A DNA stretch of 20,248 nt, from positions 1-20,248 of the forward strand of contig DASUBU010000175.1 in the NCBI GenBank assembly GCA_035763125.1, written 5' to 3'. Made by a program: the position numbers and the translations under genes. The notes beneath the pieces were generated by a model. It was not told where the DNA came from. It was given only the letters and a program-made list of their open reading frames with translations, and made no database searches. Shown here piece by piece: positions 7,027 through 16,311 of this stretch (within the stretch, counting starts at the first letter, position 1; the number at the start of each line of letters is the position of its first letter). Source of the stretch: SMAG-U1939 sp035763125 (GTDB lineage: Bacteria > Chloroflexota > Ktedonobacteria > Ktedonobacterales > JADMIN01).

Positions 7027-8445
7027 ATGGCACGAGGCGGACGAGAGGGCCAAGCGGGGCGAGAGATGTGGAGCCGCGTGACGTGGGCAACAGCGGCGGC
7101 ACTGGTGGCGCTGGCGCTGATCGGTGCTCTGAGCGGCGCGCTACGCTCCGACGCCGCCACGGCAACCGGCGCGATCGGCGGCGTGCCAGCCAGCGGCGAC
7201 TGGACGCAATACCGCTACGACCTGGCCGGCACTGGCGCCAACCCCTACGCTGGCATCAGCACGGCCAACATCGGTCGCCTGGCCCTCCGCTGGCAATTCG
7301 GGCCGCTGGGGGAGTTCGCCTCCACGCCGGCCATCGTCGGCAACGTCGTCTACGCGGTCAACAATAAGTCGCTCTACGCCTTCGATCTGACAACCGGCAA
7401 GGCGCTGTGGCACTTCGACAATCTCCCCAACGCCTACGGCGCCGTGCTGAGCTCATCGGTCGCGGTGGATCCAGCGGCCCACATGGCCTACTACGGCACA
7501 CCCGACGCCCGCGTCTACGCGGTAGATACGCGCGACGGGCACGGGGTGTGGAATGTGCAGCTTGGCGACCCCGCGCACGGCGCCTTCATCTGGAGCTCAC
7601 CGCTGCTGGCCAACGGCAAGCTCTACATCGGGCTGGCCTCGCACGAAGATAACCCCTGCATACGCGGCGCGGCTTTCGCCCTCGACCCAGCCACCGGCGC
7701 GACCATCTGGCGCCGCGATATGGTCCCGGCAGGCGAGCTGGGCGGCGGCGTCTGGTCGTCGCTCACCGCCATTCCCACCGCCGGCCAAGTGATCGTCACC
7801 ACTGCCAATCCCTGCGAGGGCACAAAGGTGCCGGCGCTCGAAGACGCGATCGTCGCGCTCGACTGGAACACCGGCACGCCGATCTGGCAGTACCAGGCAC
7901 TGCACAACGATAGCTGCGACTGCGACTTTGGCCAGGGCGCCGTCAGCTATCTGCTAGACGGCCGGCAGTATGTGGTGGCGGGCAACAAGTACGGCGTGGT
8001 CTACGGCGTCGCGCCGCCGGCTAGCGCGGGCAGCGCGCCCCGGCTCGTGTGGTCCACGCGCATCAGCGGCGCTGGCTATCTGGGCACCGCTGGCGTCTAT
8101 CAACCGCCCACTTACAGCGACGGGCGCGTATTCGTCGCCGGCGGGCCAACGCTCGACGGCGCCTGCCGCGCTGCGCTGTGGGCGCTGGACGCGCGCAGCG
8201 GCTCACCCCTGTGGCGCGTCTGCACGTCCGGCCAGGTGGTCGCCGCCTCGGCCATCAGCCACGACGTGCTCTTCGTCGCCGAGACGGGCGTGCTGAAAGG
8301 CTATGACGTCGCGACCGGCCGCGTGGTCTGGAGCGCGCCGCTCGGCGGGCCCCAGTGGGGCGGCGTGGCAATCGTGGGCAATGCCGTGGTGGTAGGCAGC
8401 GTCCAGGGGATGCTGCGCGTCTACGCCTTGCCGGCCTCCGCCTGA
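7027..8445 (+). CDS. Membrane-anchored PQQ-type eight-bladed beta-propeller protein
   Basis: A 472-residue protein with an N-terminal signal anchor (hydrophobic helix at about 18-38), so the rest is extracytoplasmic. Eight tryptophan-docking repeats mark an eight-bladed quinoprotein propeller: LRWQF, ALWHF, GVWNV, TIWRR, PIWQY, LVWST, PLWRV and VVWSA. The opening DWTQYRYDLAGTGANPY and the segment HNDSCDCDFGQGAVS resemble polyvinyl-alcohol and quinoprotein alcohol dehydrogenases. There is no CxxCH haem site, so it would need a separate electron acceptor if it is an oxidoreductase. Six cysteines, including C-x-C where many relatives have W-D-x-D, may form disulfides. Catalytic function is unproven; a structural or BamB-like role is possible. 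The ATG at 7027 follows GAGAGG by six bases. Confidence 0.85.
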   Translation: MARGGREGQAGREMWSRVTWATAAALVALALIGALSGALRSDAATATGAIGGVPASGDWTQYRYDLAGTGANPYAGISTANIGRLALRWQFGPLGEFASTPAIVGNVVYAVNNKSLYAFDLTTGKALWHFDNLPNAYGAVLSSSVAVDPAAHMAYYGTPDARVYAVDTRDGHGVWNVQLGDPAHGAFIWSSPLLANGKLYIGLASHEDNPCIRGAAFALDPATGATIWRRDMVPAGELGGGVWSSLTAIPTAGQVIVTTANPCEGTKVPALEDAIVALDWNTGTPIWQYQALHNDSCDCDFGQGAVSYLLDGRQYVVAGNKYGVVYGVAPPASAGSAPRLVWSTRISGAGYLGTAGVYQPPTYSDGRVFVAGGPTLDGACRAALWALDARSGSPLWRVCTSGQVVAASAISHDVLFVAETGVLKGYDVATGRVVWSAPLGGPQWGGVAIVGNAVVVGSVQGMLRVYALPASA

Positions 8446-9863
8446 GCCGTGCCGATCCGCACGTACGCGGCCGCGCAAGCCGCCAGCGCGACCAGCGCGG
8501 CCAGCCAGATCAGCAGCGCGCCTGCGGGCCGCAGCAAGGCAAGCGCATAGGCCGGCTGACCCTGCGGGAGATCGAGGCCGTCAACGTGCAGCAGCCCCGC
8601 CAGGCCCACCAGCACCAGACCGAGCGCGGCAACTCCCCCCGTCGCCCAGGCGACCCCGCGGCCACCAGCGAAGCCCCACGGTGCGGCCCAGCCGACCAGC
8701 AGCAAGCCGGCAAACGAGATCACGCTTGACTCCCACGGCCACACCAACGGCGCGGCGACCGCGTAGGTCGCCAGCAGGCCCGCCAGCGCGGGCGCGAGCA
8801 GCCCATGCCGCGCCCGCCTGCTCGCCCGCGCGCGCCAGACCATCACGGCGGGCGCCAGCAGCGCCACCAGCGTCAGCGCCAGCAGCCCCGCGCGCAGCAT
8901 CACCACCACCCGGATGCCCTGCTGGAAGGTGGGGGTGCCGGTATGCTCGCTGATGACCAGCAGGTGGGCGACCAACCCGTGCAGCGAGGTATTCTGCGCG
9001 CTGGCCCCGAAGGTGCCGGTCAGCAGGCTCCGCGCGGCGGCAAGACGCGCGTATGAGGCGCCGGGCACGGCAGCCAGCGGCGCCACAACGACGACGAGCG
9101 CACCGAGCAGCCCCGCCGCCGCCAGTGCGCGAGCGCCGAGCAGCAGGGCATAGAGAGCCAGCAGCGCCGCTATCGGGATAGGCACAGCGCCGGCGACGAC
9201 CACCGGCAGTACGCTCGCCAGCGCCAGCGCGACGCCCGCCGCTACCTCTCGGCCATACACCGCCAGATCGAGCGCCAGCGCCAGCAGGAAGACACTCACG
9301 ATGGTCGGCTGGCCTCCGGTCGCCGTGTCTGCCAGCGGCAGTGCCAGCAGCAGCATCCCAGCGGCGAGTGCGAACGGCAGCGCGGGGACGCGCAACCGTC
9401 CGAGCGGCATCACTGGCGCGGTCAACGCGGGAGGGAGGCTGCCAGGGGGACGGCGCTCCAGCACGACAGCCAGCGCATGCGCCAGGCAGACCGCGGCGCC
9501 GAGCACCGCGAGGTAGAGGAGCGCCAGCCAGACGCCGCGCGCCAGCTCGTATGGCAGCCAGCTCAGCGGGCGGGCGGCCAGCAGCGCCGCCGGTGGGCAG
9601 GCGAACGGCGAAAAGCCCGCCGGGGCGAATGCGTGTGCGGCATTGACTCGCGTAAGGAGGGCATAGTCGTAGACGTTGGCGGCGGGATCGGCGGCGGCTG
9701 TCTGAACGGCGGCATAGAGTGAGGCGAAGTCCGGCGTGGGACGGCTGAGCGCGCCGATGAAGGCGATCAGCGCCGCGACTGGCGCCGCCACAGCCAGCCC
9801 ACTCGCCGCGACGCGCGCCAAACGATGCGTGGACAGCGTGGTGGCAACTGCAACATCCTCCAA
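8421..9863 (-). CDS. GT87/DUF2029-like polytopic membrane glycosyltransferase
   Basis: A roughly 480-residue protein with about ten to twelve hydrophobic helices. The first periplasmic loop reads PDFASLYAAVQTAAADP, followed by VYDYALL and FSPFACPPAALLAARPLSWLP. This is the layout of GT-C fold family 87 enzymes, which use polyprenyl-phosphate mannose to build envelope glycans. The loop Asp after the first helix is the likely catalytic base. Substrate is unknown. No ATG is available in frame at the front. TTG at 9863 is chosen because GGAGG lies nine bases upstream; TTG at 9926 would add 21 residues. The last 25 bases overlap the tail of the convergent PQQ-propeller gene. No partner glycan genes are nearby. 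Confidence 0.78.
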   Translation of the reverse strand: MEDVAVATTLSTHRLARVAASGLAVAAPVAALIAFIGALSRPTPDFASLYAAVQTAAADPAANVYDYALLTRVNAAHAFAPAGFSPFACPPAALLAARPLSWLPYELARGVWLALLYLAVLGAAVCLAHALAVVLERRPPGSLPPALTAPVMPLGRLRVPALPFALAAGMLLLALPLADTATGGQPTIVSVFLLALALDLAVYGREVAAGVALALASVLPVVVAGAVPIPIAALLALYALLLGARALAAAGLLGALVVVVAPLAAVPGASYARLAAARSLLTGTFGASAQNTSLHGLVAHLLVISEHTGTPTFQQGIRVVVMLRAGLLALTLVALLAPAVMVWRARASRRARHGLLAPALAGLLATYAVAAPLVWPWESSVISFAGLLLVGWAAPWGFAGGRGVAWATGGVAALGLVLVGLAGLLHVDGLDLPQGQPAYALALLRPAGALLIWLAALVALAACAAAYVRIGTAQAEAGKA

Positions 9864-9883
9864 CGGCGCACTCCTCCATCCAG

Positions 9884-9908
9884 CAGCGAGTCCAGCGAGT
9901 CCAGCGAG
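9884..9908. repeat. Short tandem repeat, 9-bp unit
   Basis: CAGCGAGTC is repeated 2.8 times directly upstream of the GT87-like start, inside its presumed leader. If TTG at 9926 were the true start, the repeat would encode repeated A-G-L tripeptides at the N-terminus. Confidence 0.7.
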
Positions 9909-9967
9909 GACAGCATGCGCGGCCAATCAGAGTCTGCACGAATTGCGAGGTCCGCGAGACGCACCCC

Positions 9968-9973
9968 ATTGTA
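9968..9973 (-). promoter_or_regulatory. Possible -10 of the GT87-like gene
   Basis: TACAAT on the minus strand is 105 bases upstream of the TTG start. The best hexamer at 17 bases spacing is TGCCCA, a weak -35. Confidence 0.3.
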
Positions 9974-10067
9974 CTCCCCGCGGCACAGCTTGGGCAGCTA
10001 TCACGCCGATTCGTCCAGGATATGCTCGGATCCTCCTGCCCCGGGCGGCGCGAGCCACGGCGGCTGC

Positions 10068-10097
10068 TTGCGGCAAGACGCCCATTCGTGGCATAAT
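10068..10097 (+). promoter_or_regulatory. Promoter of the zinc-protein/hsp20/lon operon
   Basis: TTGCGG, an 18-base spacer ending in TG-G (extended -10), and CATAAT. The start near 10104 would leave a leader of about 105 bases before the GTG at 10210. It resembles a housekeeping promoter, not an obvious heat-shock sigma promoter. Confidence 0.5.
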
Positions 10098-10209
10098 GCG
10101 TGGTGCCCAATAAGCTGCGCCCTGTGGGCGCGGCCGGCTGAGCTGATCGGCAAGCCGCCCGCGCACGGGAGCGCATCACGCCGCTCATCACACCGGCAGG
10201 AGGGACATC

Positions 10210-10419
10210 GTGGAAGAAGACGAGGTCGGCACATACCGTTCGCTCGGCCATGCCGAGTACGTTGCCTGCGCTCGCTGCGGGCGCCCCACGCGCAAGGAAG
10301 ATGCCGCTCTGGTAGAGGGCGACGCGCTCGAAGACCGTTCAGAGTACCAATACCTGTGTGCCGCCTGCCAACAGGCGCTCGCTGATGGCGAGGTGGACCT
10401 GCCCACGACCTTGGCCTAG
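10210..10419 (+). CDS. Small double-CxxC (zinc-finger-like) protein
   Basis: A 69-residue acidic protein with CARC at residues 20-23 and CAAC at 50-53. These are four cysteines spaced to bind one zinc ion, as in a treble-clef or ribbon fold. The family is not recognised. The GTG at 10210 is preceded by AGGAGGG with good spacing. It is the first gene of an apparent operon with Hsp20 and Lon, suggesting a role or regulation linked to proteostasis (inference from position only). The 131-base gap to hsp20 carries two hairpins, so co-transcription is likely but not certain. Confidence 0.72.
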   Translation: MEEDEVGTYRSLGHAEYVACARCGRPTRKEDAALVEGDALEDRSEYQYLCAACQQALADGEVDLPTTLA

Positions 10420-10428
10420 GCGGCCGCT

Positions 10429-10452
10429 GTGCTGCTGTACAGGTGGCAGCAC
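10429..10452 (+). other. Hairpin 1 in the hsp20 leader
   Basis: GTGCTG (10429-10434) pairs with CAGCAC (10447-10452) around a 12-base loop, ten bases after the stop of the small zinc protein. No T run follows. Confidence 0.4.
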
Positions 10453-10465
10453 CCGGCGATCCGTC

Positions 10466-10493
10466 GCGGCGCCCCTCCCTGGGTGGGCGCCGC
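10466..10493 (+). other. Hairpin 2 in the hsp20 leader, 9-bp GC stem
   Basis: GCGGCGCCC (10466-10474) pairs perfectly with GGGCGCCGC (10485-10493) around the loop CTCCCTGGGT. The first six loop bases are the exact complement of AGGGAG (10538-10543), the hsp20 ribosome binding region. It may be an attenuator, a processing site or a translational control element. There is no T tract to make it a classical terminator. Confidence 0.5.
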
Positions 10494-10550
10494 CCCAGCC
10501 GGTGTGGCGCGAGACGCGCTCGGCCAGCCGGAGAGCGAGGGAGCCCGCGT

Positions 10551-11131
10551 ATGCGAGTGCGCTACGTCACCGATAGCTATGCGTTTGGAAACGCGGCACA
10601 GAGCCTCGAACGGCACTACGGTGAGCTGCGCGAGGAGCTGCTCGGCCAGGGGCGCCGCTATGCACTGCTCCAACAGGCCGCCGCGTGGCGGCCGGCCGCC
10701 GACATCCACGAGACGACCGACGCCATCGTCGTCAAGCTCGAGCTGGCCGGCGTACGTGAGGAGCAGGTCGAGATCACCGTCTATGACAATGGTCTGGTGG
10801 TGGCCGGCCGCCGCGACGACGACGCCGAGCGGGACGATTGTCTCTGCTACCACGAAGCACAGGTGCATTACGGCCCGTTTCGTGCTGAGTTCCGCTTGCC
10901 GGCCCCTGTCGAGCGTGATGGCGCCGCGGTGACGTACGACCACGGCTTCCTCAAGCTGCGGCTGCCGAAGGCCGTCGCGAGCGACACTGGTGGCGTGCGG
11001 GCCGCTGAGGACCACGGAACCGCCTCGATGGGCGACTCGACGCGACTCAACGCCATCTCCGCCGACGGCGGCAGCGATCCGGCGCTGGCGCCGCCTGCCA
11101 CTTCACAGTCCGCGTGGAAGAGAGAGCTCTG

Positions 11132-11132
<1 letters not shown>
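10551..11132 (+). CDS. Hsp20/alpha-crystallin family small heat-shock protein
   Basis: A 193-residue ATP-independent chaperone that holds unfolding proteins in the cytoplasm. The alpha-crystallin domain covers about residues 46-140, from WRPAADIHETTDAIVVKLEL through NGLVVAGRR to the closing strand YDHGFLKLRLPKA. The helical N-terminal arm is short. A 50-residue polar tail follows the domain, and I see no I-x-I/V motif in it, the element that usually mediates oligomerisation. The ATG at 10551 follows AGGGAG by seven bases; 36 upstream in-frame codons are Arg/Pro-rich and non-coding in character. The stop overlaps the lon ATG by one base (TGATG), so chaperone and protease are translationally coupled. 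Confidence 0.92.
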
Positions 11133-13900
<2,768 letters not shown>

Positions 13901-13904
13901 CATC

Positions 13905-13938
13905 CTCGCCCCCGATTCCTCTCCGCTGCGGAGGCGAG
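13905..13938 (+). terminator. Possible terminator after lon
   Basis: CTCGCC (13905-13910) and GGCGAG (13933-13938) form outer arms, with an inner CTCC/GGAG stem at 13921-13933. It lies a few bases after the lon stop and lacks a T tract. Confidence 0.33.
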
Positions 13939-13999
13939 TCGAGGGCAGATCAAGTTGTTAGTACTGCAGCGACACTTAGTCACAGCCCGCTCGCCAAGA

Positions 14000-14019
14000 G
14001 CGCCGGAATTGACCGGCGC
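14000..14019. terminator. Perfect hairpin between lon and the nucleotidyltransferase
   Basis: GCGCCGG and CCGGCGC form a 7-bp stem around AATTGA in the convergent gap. The symmetric position suggests bidirectional termination, but no T run is present on either strand. Confidence 0.38.
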
Positions 14020-14041
14020 AGCCAATCTCGATGTGGGGTAC

Positions 14042-14060
14042 GGCCAGGCCGATGCTGGCC
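14042..14060 (-). terminator. Hairpin just past the nucleotidyltransferase stop
   Basis: GGCCAG and CTGGCC form a 6-bp stem with a 7-base loop, six bases after the minus-strand stop at 14067. It is probably part of the transcript end, although T residues are lacking. Confidence 0.35.
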
Positions 14061-14066
14061 CTGATC

Positions 14067-15134
14067 TCATGTATGTGGAGCGATCGTGCGCGTCAGTGCC
14101 TGACGAGCAGCCGCTCGCACTGGCGCGCTGGGGCTCAGTTCCAGGTCCGCGAGCGCAGCCCGCACCTCAGCATCTCGATAGATCACGCTGTGCAAGATGT
14201 GGGCCGCCTGCTCCTGTTCAAAGGGACCCCCTGTCTGCAACTGGGCGAGCACGTGTCGCCGACAGAGAGAGAGATACGCGTTCTCCAATTCCAGCAGGCT
14301 CGCACACCATCTGCGCAGGCGCTCGCGCTCTTGTTCCTGCGTGGGTACTGCATAGGCCCACTTCTGCTTGCAGGTGTCGTAGAGGGCTACGACGAGCTGC
14401 GCCCGTTCGTCATGGGGTAAGTGCTCGCGGCACCCTTGTGCACACTGGCTCTTCGTGGTGGCGTAGCGCGCAGTCTCTGCAGCCAGCAGCACCGTTCCGA
14501 TCCACATCCCGATGTCCACGAGCACGCGGGTGCCACCTGGCGCAGCGGGGCGCGCTGGTACCACGTCATAGCCGTAAAACTCGCCAGCGAAGTCGGGATA
14601 GGTAAGCGGAGGCTCCAAGGGCGACGGCAATGGATAGGACAATTCCGACCGTTGGCGCGGAATTCCTAGATGGTAGACACCGGACTCCAGCACATCGAGC
14701 ATGAATCGTGCTAGTGGCACCGCAGGCAGTTCCCCGCGCACATCATCGCCAAAGAGCGGGTCGCCCGCGCTCCTGATCAGCGCGTTCACAAAGCTGGATT
14801 GTTTTGATCCCGGTCGAGGCGGCCGCACCAAATCGTCTTCGCTGTAGGCTTGGACGTCGAGGACCACTGGACTATGGAGGCGACAGGCGCCGAGCACTCG
14901 CTGGAAGGTGGCGAGCGCTTCTGCTGAGAGCGTGCCGCGAAAGATGACGTAGACGTCGAGGTCGCTCGAATTGGGAGAGCGATCCTGGCCTACCGCCGAC
15001 CCATCACTATAGCTCCCACCCAGGTAGCAGGCCCGGATGTGCCTGGGCAGCGAAACATCAAGGAGTTCGATGAACGCCAGCAGGGTAGCGTCGATGCGCG
15101 CAATTCCCGTCGTGGAAAGCAGCCGAATCGCCAC
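14067..15134 (-). CDS. Nucleotidyltransferase-fold protein resembling aminoglycoside adenylyltransferases
   Basis: A 355-residue protein. The N-terminal nucleotidyltransferase domain has YLGGSYSDGS (Gly39-Gly40-Ser41), the paired acids Asp58 and Asp60 in SDLDVYV, and a likely third acid Asp93 in VVLDVQ. Together these form the DNA polymerase beta-type metal site that transfers NMP from NTP. The C-terminal helical region (about 210-320), with ARYATTKSQCAQGC, LPHDERAQLVVAL and ERLRRWCASLLELENAYL, recalls the AadA/DUF4111 helical domain, which closes over the antibiotic. The protein is about 90 residues longer than AadA, and the substrate cannot be inferred. GTG at 15134 follows AAGGAG by eight bases. 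It lies 80 bases downstream of a TetR regulator on the same strand. Resistance is possible but unproven. Confidence 0.78.
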   Translation of the reverse strand: MAIRLLSTTGIARIDATLLAFIELLDVSLPRHIRACYLGGSYSDGSAVGQDRSPNSSDLDVYVIFRGTLSAEALATFQRVLGACRLHSPVVLDVQAYSEDDLVRPPRPGSKQSSFVNALIRSAGDPLFGDDVRGELPAVPLARFMLDVLESGVYHLGIPRQRSELSYPLPSPLEPPLTYPDFAGEFYGYDVVPARPAAPGGTRVLVDIGMWIGTVLLAAETARYATTKSQCAQGCREHLPHDERAQLVVALYDTCKQKWAYAVPTQEQERERLRRWCASLLELENAYLSLCRRHVLAQLQTGGPFEQEQAAHILHSVIYRDAEVRAALADLELSPSAPVRAAARQALTRTIAPHT

Positions 15135-15182
15135 CTGCTCTGCTCCTTCCTATCGCGTGGTAGCTCCCGTCGTCTTGGCCAG

Positions 15183-15188
15183 AGTATA
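15183..15188 (-). promoter_or_regulatory. -10 element upstream of the nucleotidyltransferase gene
   Basis: TATACT on the minus strand lies 49 bases upstream of the GTG start, in the 80-base gap after the TetR gene. No strong -35 is seen. It suggests the gene can be transcribed separately from tetR. Confidence 0.4.
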
Positions 15189-15214
15189 CACACCCCTGAT
15201 TTTGCGCGTCCTGC

Positions 15215-15808
15215 TCAGGCGGCACGCCATCCCGCAACGAGCGCACTCAACGCGTCACGCCAGATCCACTCCGCCTTGCCCTGGGAAAGTGCACTACGCA
15301 ACTCGAGAGCAGCCAACCCCTCACACAAGGCGTGGAACGCGCAGGTCGCATCATCTACTCCACGCGGCCCAAGTTCGCCATGATCGGCAAGCCGCACGAT
15401 TCTGCCCCTCAAGCCATCGAGGGCATGGTCGGCAGCACCGCGGAACTGGCGGGCGAGTTCGGGTGACATTCCTGTGTGCAACACGCCAATCCGAAGGAGC
15501 GCCGGATGGTCCAATGCGAAGCGACGAAAGACCCGGACTCCCGCCTCAACCAAGTCGCCAGCCGGATCGCTCGTCGTTGGTAGGGCATCGATTGCTGCTC
15601 TGAGCAGGTCGAAGGCTCGTGCGCCGAGCGCAACGACGAGTCCATCCTTCGAGCCAAACAGACTGTAAACGGCTCGGGTGGTGACAGCTATCTCGTTGGC
15701 AACGCGCCGGACGGAGAGCGCGTCTAACCCCTCCGCCTCGACGATGCGCTCAGCGGCTTCGAGCAGTACGCTCGCCACGCGTTCATCATACGCTCGCGGT
15801 CGGCCCAT
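15215..15808 (-). CDS. TetR/AcrR-family transcriptional regulator, WHG-type C-terminus
   Basis: A 197-residue dimeric DNA-binding repressor. The N-terminal helix-turn-helix at about 31-52 reads SVRRVANEIAVTTRAVYSLF, followed by GSKDGLVVAL. The C-terminal ligand domain (ALDHPALLRIGVLHTG, LARQFRGAADHALDGL, FHALCEGLAALELR) matches the WHG type. The ATG at 15808 follows AAAGGTG by seven bases. A longer frame would extend 77 residues upstream through the operator and is rejected. A cluster of GTTAC/GTAAC half-sites directly before the gene suggests autoregulation. The downstream nucleotidyltransferase is on the same strand and may share control. The ligand is unknown. Confidence 0.93.
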   Translation of the reverse strand: MGRPRAYDERVASVLLEAAERIVEAEGLDALSVRRVANEIAVTTRAVYSLFGSKDGLVVALGARAFDLLRAAIDALPTTSDPAGDLVEAGVRVFRRFALDHPALLRIGVLHTGMSPELARQFRGAADHALDGLRGRIVRLADHGELGPRGVDDATCAFHALCEGLAALELRSALSQGKAEWIWRDALSALVAGWRAA

Positions 15809-15822
15809 CTTGACACCTTTGC

Positions 15823-15863
15823 GTAACTGTGTTACGTTACTCCTCGTTACGTAACAGTGTAAC
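15823..15863. promoter_or_regulatory. Probable TetR operator: clustered GTTAC/GTAAC half-sites
   Basis: Six GTTAC or GTAAC pentamers lie within 41 bases: 15823-15827, 15831-15835, 15836-15840, 15846-15850, 15851-15855 and 15859-15863. They form the inverted pair GTAAC-TGT-GTTAC and the perfect 10-bp palindrome GTTACGTAAC. The cluster ends 15 bases upstream of the TetR ATG, where an autoregulatory operator is normally found. Confidence 0.7.
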
Positions 15864-15901
15864 ACAAATGTGCGCGAGAGGCACCATGCAAACGCCGATG
15901 C

Positions 15902-16021
15902 TGACGGTTCTCCCTGAGCTACGTGTGCGCGCTCGTGGCCGAGGGGGACCTCGCTGCAGACCAAACGCTCTGGCCCAGCTCTTGGTTTCCAAGACCCGCC
16001 TTGAGCGACGACAGGTGAGTT
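15902..16021 (+). pseudogene. Possible coding remnant next to the TetR operator
   Basis: One frame, open after a TGA at 15902, has strong third-position GC bias and reads plausibly as protein (SYVCALVAEGDLAADQTLW and PSSWFPRPALSDD) before a stop at 16019-16021. It has no start codon with a ribosome binding site. In another frame, ATG at 15886 with GAGAGG upstream enters the same DNA but soon becomes Arg-rich. A single-base shift would join the two. This is consistent with a decayed TetR target gene. It may be chance. Confidence 0.25.
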
Positions 16022-16311
16022 GAGAGGCCGCGTAGACAAGGTGAGCGGCAGCGAGAGGTAGCGAGAGGTGCCGCGCCACGAGCAGCCGCGCCCGCCCGAG
16101 TCTGTCCGCGCTGTTCCCCCTTCACCTCACCCTCAGCAGTGCGTGGCCAAGGAGAGCATGGATTTCCGCCTCTAGTCTATGCCGTCATCCATCTCCAGAC
16201 TGAGGACACGCACCATATCTGCTGGCACACTTGACGTATCTGAAGTACCGGCAGCGTCTAGCGATACCGCTGCACCGCTGCCAGCCACTCCGTCAGGAGG
16301 GAGCAGGAACC

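Larger units (their letters stand above)
9864..10209. other. Divergent intergenic region, 346 bases
   Basis: This separates the GT87-like gene from the zinc-protein/Hsp20/Lon operon. It contains the 9-bp tandem repeat, a weak minus-strand -10 at 9968-9973 and the plus-strand promoter at 10068-10097. No CIRCE-type heat-shock repeat is visible and no convincing gene. Confidence 0.55.
15809..16311. other. Gene-poor region between tetR and the DUF998 gene, about 500 bases
   Basis: This holds the TetR operator, a possible coding remnant at 15902-16021 and a short tandem repeat (two AGCGAGAGGT units, about 16043-16063). Frames here are short, or lack both a start and third-position GC bias, so no intact gene is called. 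A promoter for the DUF998 gene should lie here but I could not pin it. Confidence 0.5.

Noticed and set aside
10098..10209. Search for CIRCE or a HrcA operator before the hsp20/lon operon
   Set aside because: No TTAGCACTC/GAGTGCTAA-type inverted repeat is visible.
8581..10251. Open frame of 556 codons overlapping the GT87-like gene on the same strand
   Set aside because: The product is Arg/Cys/Gly-rich and lacks the hydrophobic helices of the alternative frame. It is an out-of-frame shadow.
15829..16023. Small ORF starting inside the TetR operator
   Set aside because: Its start lies within the half-site cluster, and most of the product is Arg-rich with poor third-position bias. A different frame carries the coding signal there.
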